In this document: positions 1 to 6,051 of the stretch, in pieces
Position numbering within the stretch: position 1 is the stretch's first letter
Layout of the letters: each line of letters starts with the position of its first letter
Assembly: GCA_937868555.1 (NCBI GenBank)
Contig: CALMNI010000060.1
Location: 1-6,051, forward strand
Origin: an uncultured bacterium
GTDB taxonomy: Bacteria > Patescibacteriota > Patescibacteriia > Patescibacteriales > Patescibacteriaceae
Length of the DNA stretch: 6,051 bases
Direction: 5' to 3'
Position numbers and translations under genes: made by a program
The notes under the pieces: model-generated
What the model saw: the letters and a program-made list of their open reading frames with translations, nothing else
What the model was told of the DNA's origin: nothing
Databases searched by the model: none

Positions 1-2
1 AC

Positions 3-416
3 TCAAAAGTAGAAACGTTAGATGAAAATAAAGATGGATTTAAACTATTGAAAAGTGAAGGCGAGAAGAAGAAAATGAAAGAGGTTAAATATTCTTATGT
101 TCATAATGATAAAGAAATCGTTTTTTTATTGGGATATGTTAAGTCAGAAACGCATTTTCATATCAGTCGTATAGAAAACGTAACCGGCGATGAGGTGAGC
201 GGAAAATATTTGCCCAAAGTTTTTATGGCCATGGAAGATGATCTTAGAAAAGAGGGGATTACGTATATTACAACGGATGCAATAACTCGTCTTGGACCAA
301 TCCTCGTTCAGCGCTACGGTTTTACGCAAGTAAATGTTCCGTCTAGGAAAGAGCTTAAACACGAGCCAGATTCGTATAAAAAAGACAAATCTCTTTTTTT
401 CGAAAAGCATTTATAA
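3..416 (+). CDS. Small protein with GNAT-like C-terminal half, 5'-partial
   Basis: The frame is open from the left window edge to the TAA at 414-416, so the gene probably starts upstream. Internal start candidates are TTG at 48 and ATG at 75; neither has a clear Shine-Dalgarno. The visible protein is soluble, lysine-rich near its start, with no membrane segment. Its second half resembles the end of a GNAT acetyltransferase: a strand, then a helix following SGKYLPK (198-218) with MEDDLR (about 231-248), a strand ITYITTDA, a helix, and RYGF at 312-323, the usual 'y.k.GF' turn of GNAT proteins. The acetyl-CoA loop (Q/R-x-x-G-x-G/A) is degenerate, so catalysis is not assured and no substrate can be named. 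The gene ends 50 bases from the end of the convergent protease gene. If the ATG at 75 is the true start, the protein has 113 residues, short for a full GNAT domain. The coding call is solid; the family call is tentative. Confidence 0.6.
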   Translation, partial: SKVETLDENKDGFKLLKSEGEKKKMKEVKYSYVHNDKEIVFLLGYVKSETHFHISRIENVTGDEVSGKYLPKVFMAMEDDLRKEGITYITTDAITRLGPILVQRYGFTQVNVPSRKELKHEPDSYKKDKSLFFEKHL

Positions 417-466
417 AGGAACTGCTGTTTTATTTGTGAACGGGAGCTTGGTTTATAATTTATACC

Positions 467-1228
467 TTATCGAAAAAGCAAAGGTAGAAGAGTGAGCAAG
501 AATATATCAGTAGTAAAGTGCGCAATCATAGCTGCTTCAAGTCCTTTTTTCCAAAAAAGCCATCCGAACATAATCCCGCCAATGCCATTGAGTACAATCG
601 CTCGAGTGACGATAAGGGGAGTAAGAGCGGTTAGTGAAGCGGTAAGCGGTAAATGGCCGAGGCCAAATATGATGGCAGCTAGAAAAATTGATGCCACTAT
701 GCCTGTCGTTGTGGGGCTAGTACGTTTGCATATTTTCATGCTTATCCATATGAAAAAGGCCATCAAGAATAATCTCAGTAATATTTCTTCTGTTATGCCG
801 CCGTATACGGCAGCGAGAAGTTTTTGCCAAACAGGGGCGTAAGTTTGGTGAGTGCTAATGGCTGCTCCGGCAACAGTGAAAATTATATCGACGGCATAAA
901 TGATAACAGCTATCATTGCTCCCGATAAAAATGAAATTGCTATGCTATCTTTTAAAATAGCTTTCCAATTTTTCTTTTCTGCTACAGCTTCAAGAAGAGG
1001 GAGATGAAAACCAATTCTTTTTGCAAAAAACAGGCCGCCTAGTATCGCTAGTGAAAACAGCACCGCGCTTTGCGCCACTTGAATAATTCCTATAAGCCAA
1101 AGCGGTTGGCCTATAGTTCTCAGTAAATCACCTTGGAGGGTGATTACATAAGGAAAAACGCAGGCCACGCTGACAAGGCTCATGCTTAATAAGATAAAAA
1201 ATATCTTCCACTGTATAGTGTTTTTCAT
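467..1228 (-). CDS. CPBP family intramembrane metalloprotease (Rce1/ABI-like)
   Basis: This encodes a 253-residue polytopic membrane protein with about six to eight hydrophobic segments. All three signatures of the CPBP (CAAX protease and bacteriocin-processing, ABI) family are present: EExxxR as E147-E148-R152 (GITEEILLR), FxxxH as F188-H192 (FGLGH), and a final H237-F-T-T-D241 in the last membrane segment. The glutamates and histidines form the metal site inside the membrane in Rce1-type enzymes. Bacterial members are linked to prenyl-protein-like cleavage, bacteriocin self-immunity or regulation by membrane proteolysis; the substrate here is unknown. I chose the ATG at 1226-1228 because MKNTIQWK leads straight into the first membrane helix. 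A TTG at 1271-1273 would add 15 residues, but the best promoter lies between the two starts. No bacteriocin or prenyltransferase gene is visible nearby. It is transcribed away from the peptidase cluster, probably as a single gene. Confidence 0.9.
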   Translation of the reverse strand: MKNTIQWKIFFILLSMSLVSVACVFPYVITLQGDLLRTIGQPLWLIGIIQVAQSAVLFSLAILGGLFFAKRIGFHLPLLEAVAEKKNWKAILKDSIAISFLSGAMIAVIIYAVDIIFTVAGAAISTHQTYAPVWQKLLAAVYGGITEEILLRLFLMAFFIWISMKICKRTSPTTTGIVASIFLAAIIFGLGHLPLTASLTALTPLIVTRAIVLNGIGGIMFGWLFWKKGLEAAMIAHFTTDIFLLTLLPLLFR

Positions 1229-1236
1229 ATACCTTA

Positions 1237-1265
1237 ATTCTATCACTAAGCTTAAATGCCAACAA
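1237..1265 (-). promoter_or_regulatory. Predicted promoter of the CPBP protease gene
   Basis: Read on the minus strand, an extended -10 (TGA followed by TAGAAT, core at 1237-1242) stands 17 bases downstream of TTGTTG (1260-1265), which keeps the TTG core of a -35 box. Only 8 bases separate the -10 from the ATG at 1228, so transcription would begin at or within a base or two of the start codon. An AAGG lies just before the ATG, too close to be a normal Shine-Dalgarno. This is a sequence-match prediction only. Confidence 0.5.
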
Positions 1266-1314
1266 ATGTTCAATTTCTTCGGAATTGTATAGGAAAAATG
1301 ATGTTTTATTAGTC

Positions 1315-1343
1315 TTTTGATAAATGCGGATAGCGGGTATAAT
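1315..1343 (+). promoter_or_regulatory. Predicted sigma-70 promoter of the S51 peptidase gene
   Basis: A perfect TATAAT lies at 1338-1343. Upstream is TTGATA at 1317-1322 (15-base spacer), or with a normal 17-base spacer the poorer TTTTGA at 1315-1320. The -10 ends 7 bases before the ATG at 1351, so the predicted first transcribed base falls on or next to the start codon. The spacer bases TAACAGC hold no ribosome binding site, in keeping with a leaderless mRNA. The whole 1229-1350 gap serves as a divergent control region for this gene and the protease gene. Confidence 0.6.
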
Positions 1344-1350
1344 TAACAGC

Positions 1351-1929
1351 ATGAAACTATTTCTCACATCTTCCGGTCTAAGCGATACGAACACTAAAGA
1401 CTTTTTGAATCTTCTTGGTAAAGATCCACATGGATTGAAAGTGGCATTTATTCCTACGGCCATGAATCCCGAAAGTGAAGAAACAAAGGAGAAATATATT
1501 CCTCAAGATGTCGCTGATTTAGAGAACTTAGGAATGATAGTTGTATCAATTGATCTTGAATCACTTACGGAAGATACGATCATAGAGGCTTTCCAGTCTT
1601 TTGATATTGTATATGTGTACGGCGGAAATACTTTTTATCTCATGAATGAAGTAAATAGATCCGGTTTTAAAACTCATATACAAGAAATAATAAAAGATAA
1701 AGTGTATGTCGGTGTTTCGGCTGGAAGTATCATTGCCGGACCCGATATTTCAATTGCTGGTTGGCCCGAAGGGGATTGTAATGATATTGGCTTAAAAGAT
1801 ATGACTGGTTTATCCTTAGTGTCTTACGTTATACAACCTCATTGGCATGGGCAAATTTCTCTTGAAACAGAATCGTGTCCTTTTGAAGTTAAGAGTTTAA
1901 AAGATGGAGAAGCGATTATTGAAGTGTGA
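1351..1929 (+). CDS. Peptidase S51 (dipeptidase E-like) family protein
   Basis: This encodes a 192-residue cytoplasmic protein of the class I glutamine amidotransferase-like fold. S51 signatures appear in order: an N-terminal strand MKLFLTSSGL, VAFIPTA (31-37), YVYGGNTFYLM (88-98, the GGN oxyanion-hole region), the nucleophile elbow GVSAGS (121-126) with Ser123 as the expected nucleophile, and QPHWHG (162-167) with His164 as the expected catalytic histidine. Characterised family members (Salmonella PepE, cyanophycinase) cleave Asp-X dipeptides or cyanophycin; many relatives are uncharacterised, so Asp-dipeptidase activity is a guess. It is somewhat shorter than the roughly 230 residues of PepE, but the usual final strand (LKDGEAIIEV) is present, so it looks complete. 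I chose ATG 1351 over ATG 1324 because the earlier start precedes the -10 box and adds nine residues not typical of the family. The gene is first in the rightward cluster; its TGA stop lies 27 bases before the next gene. Confidence 0.88.
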   Translation: MKLFLTSSGLSDTNTKDFLNLLGKDPHGLKVAFIPTAMNPESEETKEKYIPQDVADLENLGMIVVSIDLESLTEDTIIEAFQSFDIVYVYGGNTFYLMNEVNRSGFKTHIQEIIKDKVYVGVSAGSIIAGPDISIAGWPEGDCNDIGLKDMTGLSLVSYVIQPHWHGQISLETESCPFEVKSLKDGEAIIEV

Positions 1930-1935
1930 TATAAT
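1927..1935 (+). promoter_or_regulatory. Extended -10 element overlapping the S51 stop codon
   Basis: TGA-TATAAT is a perfect extended -10 (TGn plus TATAAT), and its TGA is also the stop codon of the peptidase gene. No -35 match is seen 17 bases upstream, which is acceptable for an extended -10. Transcription would start near 1942, giving a leader of about 15 bases, A-rich and without a Shine-Dalgarno, before the ATG at 1957. It could give the DUF3160 gene its own promoter besides read-through from the peptidase promoter. In AT-rich DNA a chance match is possible. Confidence 0.45.
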
Positions 1936-1956
1936 AAGAAAAACTAAACAAAACCT

Positions 1957-4311
1957 ATGAATACTTCAACAAGCAAGGCCAGCTGGATTATTGTTGTCTT
2001 AGTACTGTGCCTAGCGGTAGCTGGTTATGGAATATATAGAAATTATATGCCGCGGGCAGATGAGAAAAATTCTGTTTCGCACCTTCCTGCCGACGGATCA
2101 AACGATGCGAACAATGAACCTAACATAGGGTTTACGCCGTCGTATCAAGAAGAAAATGTATTGTTATCTTCTGTGCCTAATTACCAAGCTATTAAAGCCA
2201 AATATGGCTTGAATCTTTCGGCTAGCCAAGAAAAGCTCTTAGAAGAGAATCGTTTCATACTGCTTGATACCGATACTTTGCCTTTTTTTGAACCCGGAAA
2301 TAATTTCGACCAGTGGCTCGTTGATGCTGATAAGCTCGGCGGCGGATCTATCTATGATCGCAAGCCCGAAGATGCTGTGTTAGTGACTCCCGATACGATG
2401 CTGCATGCTTATCATAAATATTTTGAACTGACGCTTGAACAGCTCGAACAACATGATTTAAGCGTCGCTCTGGGAGACTTCTTAAGTGGATTGCATAAAA
2501 ATATAGCCCAGGCGGCAAAAAACAGTCGTGGAGACGTTAAGGCTCGTTATCAAAACATAGAAGCGCAGGTTGTTTTGGCGCGGGTATTGTTTGAAAATAA
2601 AAATGGCGCTAAGCCTGATTATTTTAATTCTCCGGCGGAAGAAGAAAAATATACTAATCAAGACGCTACGGCTGATTCAGTGGGCAATGCCAAAAACATT
2701 TTGAAGAAATATTCCGGCGATCTAAGCCCTGAGTTAGTGAAGGCGATTACGGCTGATATAGAAGAAATATATGCGGCTAAAAATATTGGCGCTTCGCCCT
2801 TATTTAAGCAATATGATCCTGAAATAAAAACCGACTATACGCAGTTTACGCCGCGCAGCCATTATGCTAAAAATTCCGCTTTGCGAGCATATTTTAGAAC
2901 GATGATGTATCTAGGCCGCAGTAGCTATCTTCTTCATAGTCCTTTGGGGATAGCCGATACTAATTTGTTAGTGAAACAAATGGGGGTGAAGAATGGCTCG
3001 GTAATGCCGCTTGATGCGTGGAATAAAATCAGCACCATAACAAGCTTTTACGCCGGGCAAAGCGACGATATTTCCTATAATGAGTATAAGGCTTTTGTAA
3101 GTAGCGTTCTTGGTACTACTCTTTCCGATGACATGCTTATTGCCAAAGAGAATGTTGAAAAACTATCCAGCAACCTCGGTAAGCTGCGAAAGCCGAAAAT
3201 TTTATCCGACGTTATTATTGATGAAGATATTGCCTCCTTGAACAAAGATGATTTGCTTAAAAAATCTTTAGCTTTTAGAATCTTCGGGCAACGCTTTTCT
3301 TTTGATGGTTGGATACTTAACGATTTAACGGCGGGTCAAGAACAAACGCCGGTAAAGTTGCCTTCAAGTCCTTCCGCCTTGTTTATACCGGCTGCTTTCG
3401 GCGATCAACAGGCAAAACAATATAGCGGTGAATTCTTAGGCCAGTCCGGTTTTAATCAGTCGGAGGTTGATGGATTTTTTGGAAAACTTGAGCAAAAGAA
3501 AAACGATATTGGAAAAGTTACTACGAAAGAATGGTTTGATTCTTTGGGAAGTTCTTGGTTGTATATATTAGGTTCTTTGACGCACAATTACGGCAGTCAT
3601 TACCCGGCTTACATGCAAAGTAAATCATTCTTAAGCAAACAGATTCAATCTTTCTTGGGATCATACGCTGAACTTAAGCATGATACACTGCTGTATGCGA
3701 AGCAAAGTTATGCTGAGTTAGGAGCTGGTGCTCCCGACTTGCCTATTCCGCCCATTGTTAAAGGCTTTGTTGAGCCAAATTTAGAATTTTGGAATCGTTT
3801 TAATACCTTACTGGATAGAACGTCTAGCCTTTTTAATGATAACGGCGTGTTCAAGGAAGGCAGCGCCCTTAACCGTTTAAGCGAATTTAAAGAATACGCC
3901 GCTTTTTATAAGGCAATTGCTGAAAAAGAATTGCGATCAGAGGCAATTAGTGATGATGACTATGAAAAGTTACGGACCATAAAGTTATCATTTATGGCTC
4001 AGCCTTTTGAGTCTTCGGGCATTGACCCTACCGATAAAACCGGACAAACCGCCTTAGTCGCCGATATACATACCGATGCCGTGCAAAATAAAATAGTCTA
4101 TGAAGCAACCGCCAAGCCCTATCTTATGTTGGCCATTGTTGGTAATGAAAACACTCCTCGAGTTACGGCTGGATTGGTATATAACCATTATGAATTCTCA
4201 GAACCCATAGGCCAACGTTTAACCGACGAGGCTTGGAAAGAGCGAGTTTATACCAACCCGGGTCTTTTGCCAGCTAAAAATTTCTGGTATCAATCTTTAT
4301 TCGCCAAATAA
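1957..4311 (+). CDS. Signal-anchored DUF3160 domain protein
   Basis: This 784-residue protein has one N-terminal membrane segment (about residues 10-27, after a short start with one Lys) and no lipobox, so it is probably anchored with its body outside the membrane. A polar linker (about 32-60) leads into DUF3160, which fills the rest. Family-like landmarks are: NLSASQEKLLEENRFILL (86-103), VTPDTMLHAYHKYF (143-156, with the conserved D-x-x-x-H-x-x-H pattern), FRIFGQRFSFDG (440-451), VADIHTDA (701-708, with Asp703 and His705 as possible metal ligands), and GLVYNHYEF (739-747) followed by RLTDEAW (754-760). I know of no proven biochemical function for DUF3160. The length is within the range I recall for the family and the C-terminus looks natural. 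The ATG start gives a good signal anchor but has no Shine-Dalgarno; the leader is A-rich. The 3' end abuts or overlaps the MEMO-CapA gene, so the two are probably co-translated and may work on the same envelope substrate. Confidence 0.88.
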   Translation: MNTSTSKASWIIVVLVLCLAVAGYGIYRNYMPRADEKNSVSHLPADGSNDANNEPNIGFTPSYQEENVLLSSVPNYQAIKAKYGLNLSASQEKLLEENRFILLDTDTLPFFEPGNNFDQWLVDADKLGGGSIYDRKPEDAVLVTPDTMLHAYHKYFELTLEQLEQHDLSVALGDFLSGLHKNIAQAAKNSRGDVKARYQNIEAQVVLARVLFENKNGAKPDYFNSPAEEEKYTNQDATADSVGNAKNILKKYSGDLSPELVKAITADIEEIYAAKNIGASPLFKQYDPEIKTDYTQFTPRSHYAKNSALRAYFRTMMYLGRSSYLLHSPLGIADTNLLVKQMGVKNGSVMPLDAWNKISTITSFYAGQSDDISYNEYKAFVSSVLGTTLSDDMLIAKENVEKLSSNLGKLRKPKILSDVIIDEDIASLNKDDLLKKSLAFRIFGQRFSFDGWILNDLTAGQEQTPVKLPSSPSALFIPAAFGDQQAKQYSGEFLGQSGFNQSEVDGFFGKLEQKKNDIGKVTTKEWFDSLGSSWLYILGSLTHNYGSHYPAYMQSKSFLSKQIQSFLGSYAELKHDTLLYAKQSYAELGAGAPDLPIPPIVKGFVEPNLEFWNRFNTLLDRTSSLFNDNGVFKEGSALNRLSEFKEYAAFYKAIAEKELRSEAISDDDYEKLRTIKLSFMAQPFESSGIDPTDKTGQTALVADIHTDAVQNKIVYEATAKPYLMLAIVGNENTPRVTAGLVYNHYEFSEPIGQRLTDEAWKERVYTNPGLLPAKNFWYQSLFAK

Positions 4312-6051
4312 GTCGCAGCATAGTAATAAGCCTTCTTGCCGCTGCCGTGCTCATTGGAGCGGGCGGTGTATGGCTGTATTGTGTCGATAATAAACAAGAG
4401 CCTGAGCGAGGAGAGAGACAAGAGAATACGCAAGAAACAAAGGCTTTTGGATCGCAATACACTGATAAGACTTTGTTTCTTTCCGCAGTGAAGCAACATC
4501 CTGCCGGGAATGCATATAGGGAGGTCAGTGGACTCATTGTGCCACACCATCTTTTGGCAATTGATATTATTGCTAAAGCCTTTGCTTCTATTGCTTTCAA
4601 TAGCTACAGTACAATTATTTTATTAAGTCCCGATCATTTTGATGCTGGACAGAGTAAAATTTCCGTTAGCGAGAGAAATTTTCAAACCGTATTCGGCGAC
4701 ATTGCAACGGACGCAACTATTTCTCGGGCGCTGAAGCAATTACCCTTTATTACAGAAGGCGATTTTCTTTATAGAGAACATGGTGTGCAAGCTATCTTGC
4801 CCTTTATTAAATATTATTTTCCAAGGAGCAAGGTCGTCGTAATGACATTTAAGCCCAATGTTCCAAAAAACGAACTTGATGCTGCTATCTCTGTATTAGA
4901 GCAAAAACTTCCTAAAGATTCCCTTGTTATACAAAGTACTGATTTTTCTCATTATCTTACGTCCTCGCAAGCAGCCACGTACGATGACGCTTCGATTAAC
5001 ACTCTTACAAAGGAGAAAACCGAAGAGGTATTGCATCTGCGGCAGCCGGAAAATCTTGATTCCGTAGCCGCTTTATATGTACAGGCAAGCTTACAAAAGA
5101 ATTTTTTTCACCATAAGCCCACCATTACAGACCATAAAAATTCTCAGGAATACACCAAAGAAAACGTCACTGCTTCAACTAGCTATCTGAGCGTCGTGTA
5201 TGGAGAAAAAGCTGAGGATATAGCAGATGGAAATGCTGAGCTCATGTTCGTGGGGGATGTTATGCTTTCTCGCTATATTGGGAAGATAATGGAAGAGCGA
5301 AATGATTATACCTTTCCCTTTGCAAAAATTCAGCCATTTTTGAAAAAGGCGGATTTAGTATTTGCCAATCTCGAAACTCCTATTTCAATCCGGGGAAAAT
5401 TAATAGGCTCTTTGTATGCCTTTAGAGCAGATCCTCGAGTAGTTGAAGGTTTGCACTATGCGGGGATAGGCGCAGTTGCTATCGCTAACAATCATGCTTT
5501 TGATTATGGTTTAGAAGCTTTTGAGGATACGCTTGCATATTTAAAAAAGGCGGGGATAGCGTATGCGGGAGGGGGAAAGAACAGCGAGGAGGCTTATAGG
5601 GGAACACAATTAGAGATACACGGAGTTACAGTTACTATCTTGGCTTTTACGGATTTAGTTTCAAAAAAGTGGAGCGCGACAAATACGCAGGCGGGGATCA
5701 GCTATTTAGATGAAGACAAAATGGTTAAAAGCATTGCTGCCGCTAAGAAGAAATCTGATATAGTAATTGTTTCTTTTCACTGGGGAAGGGAATATGAGAC
5801 CAAGGCTAATGAGCGGCAGAAAGAATTCGCACAAGCCGCCGTAGCCGCTGGCGCATCGCTTATCATTGGTCATCATCCGCATGTTATACAAGAAATTAGT
5901 ACCATTGATACTGTCACCGTCGCTTATAGTTTGGGTAATTTTGTTTTTGATCAAAATTTTTCCAAAGAAACAAGTACTGGTTTATTGCTAAAAGTATTAA
6001 TTAAAGATAAAAAAATAGACAAGATTGCTCCGTATACAATTTATTTTAATA
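4308..6051 (+). CDS. Membrane-anchored MEMO-like / CapA-like metallophosphatase fusion, 3'-partial
   Basis: The frame is open from 4278 past the window end; numbering here takes ATA 4308 as residue 1. A signal anchor (residues 4-24) and a charged linker come first. A MEMO-like (AmmeMemoRadiSam protein B, LigB fold) domain spans about 73-299: LIVPHH (His80/81), SPDH (His110) and STDFSH (Asp212, His215) match the metal-site motifs of MEMO. A CapA/PGA_cap calcineurin-type metallophosphatase-like domain runs from about 312: GDVMLSR (Asp317), ANLETP (Asn354, Glu356), ANNHAFD (Asn394-Asn395-His396), SFHWG (His491), GHHPH (521-525) and SLGNFVFD (541-548). CapA-family proteins act outside the cell on poly-gamma-glutamate capsule or related polymers; the substrate here is unknown. 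Only a short C-terminal piece seems to lie beyond the window. No ATG, GTG or TTG precedes the membrane segment. Candidates are ATA 4308 (4-base overlap with the DUF3160 stop), ATT 4299, CTG 4284, and GTG 4347, which would cut the anchor. The domain calls are firm; the start is not. Confidence 0.85.
   Translation, partial: MSRSIVISLLAAAVLIGAGGVWLYCVDNKQEPERGERQENTQETKAFGSQYTDKTLFLSAVKQHPAGNAYREVSGLIVPHHLLAIDIIAKAFASIAFNSYSTIILLSPDHFDAGQSKISVSERNFQTVFGDIATDATISRALKQLPFITEGDFLYREHGVQAILPFIKYYFPRSKVVVMTFKPNVPKNELDAAISVLEQKLPKDSLVIQSTDFSHYLTSSQAATYDDASINTLTKEKTEEVLHLRQPENLDSVAALYVQASLQKNFFHHKPTITDHKNSQEYTKENVTASTSYLSVVYGEKAEDIADGNAELMFVGDVMLSRYIGKIMEERNDYTFPFAKIQPFLKKADLVFANLETPISIRGKLIGSLYAFRADPRVVEGLHYAGIGAVAIANNHAFDYGLEAFEDTLAYLKKAGIAYAGGGKNSEEAYRGTQLEIHGVTVTILAFTDLVSKKWSATNTQAGISYLDEDKMVKSIAAAKKKSDIVIVSFHWGREYETKANERQKEFAQAAVAAGASLIIGHHPHVIQEISTIDTVTVAYSLGNFVFDQNFSKETSTGLLLKVLIKDKKIDKIAPYTIYFN

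Noticed and set aside
144..410. Minus-strand open frame of 88 codons
   Set aside because: It lies wholly opposite the GNAT-like gene, has no family-like sequence and looks like a frame shadow.
417..466. Bidirectional terminator between the convergent genes
   Set aside because: Only a weak, mismatched AT-rich inverted repeat (about 450-466) is present, with no GC stem and U-tract pair.
492..842. Plus-strand open frame of 116 codons
   Set aside because: It is antisense to the CPBP protease gene, whose three catalytic motifs prove the other strand is coding.
1128..1463. Minus-strand open frame of 111 codons
   Set aside because: It spans the divergent promoter region and the starts of two real genes; its translation resembles no protein family.
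4260..4320. DUF3160 and MEMO-CapA as one protein split by a frameshift
   Set aside because: DUF3160 ends naturally after its RLTDEAW segment and the next frame begins with its own signal-anchor sequence, so two genes with a touching junction fit better.
4371..4382. Lipobox at the end of the MEMO-CapA membrane segment (VWLYC)
   Set aside because: Tyr at -1 and Trp at -3 do not fit a lipobox; a plain signal anchor is more likely. The Cys in the DUF3160 anchor (LVLC) fails in the same way.
4274..4600. Two overlapping minus-strand open frames (4274-4600 and 4290-4550)
   Set aside because: Both lie antisense to the start of the MEMO-CapA frame, which carries clear domain motifs.
5706..5954. Minus-strand open frame of 82 codons
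   Set aside because: It is antisense to the conserved CapA motifs SFHWG, GHHPH and SLGNF.

Overview
The window is an AT-leaning stretch of bacterial chromosome holding five protein genes and no RNA genes, insertion sequences or CRISPR. Compact gene packing, missing Shine-Dalgarno motifs, signal-anchored extracellular proteins of unknown role and a DUF3160 protein together suggest a Patescibacteria/CPR genome (perhaps Parcubacteria-like). This placement is an inference from style, not from a marker gene. TGA acts as a stop (peptidase gene, 1927-1929) and no gene has an in-frame TGA, so there is no sign of the Gracilibacteria-type recoded TGA.

Layout: (1) The 3' part of a small protein with a GNAT-like C-terminal half (3-416, +, open at the window edge). 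(2) Converging on it, a CPBP/Rce1-like intramembrane metalloprotease (467-1228, -). (3) A 122-base divergent promoter region (1229-1350). (4) A rightward cluster: a peptidase S51/dipeptidase E-like protein (1351-1929), a 784-residue signal-anchored DUF3160 protein (1957-4311), and a membrane-anchored fusion of a MEMO-like (LigB fold) domain to a CapA-type metallophosphatase domain (from about 4308 to beyond 6051).

The most interesting part is the DUF3160 / MEMO-CapA pair. The genes abut or overlap, both products have an N-terminal membrane anchor and a large body predicted to lie outside the membrane, and they are probably translationally coupled. The second gene has no ATG, GTG or TTG start ahead of its membrane segment. 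The best explanation I see is that an ancestral ATGA stop-start overlap is now ATAA, which keeps the upstream stop but turns the start into ATA. Promoters of the two divergent genes place near-consensus -10 boxes only 7-8 bases before the ATG, which predicts leaderless or nearly leaderless mRNAs. The functions of DUF3160 and of the MEMO-CapA fusion are not known to me; a joint role at the cell envelope is inference.
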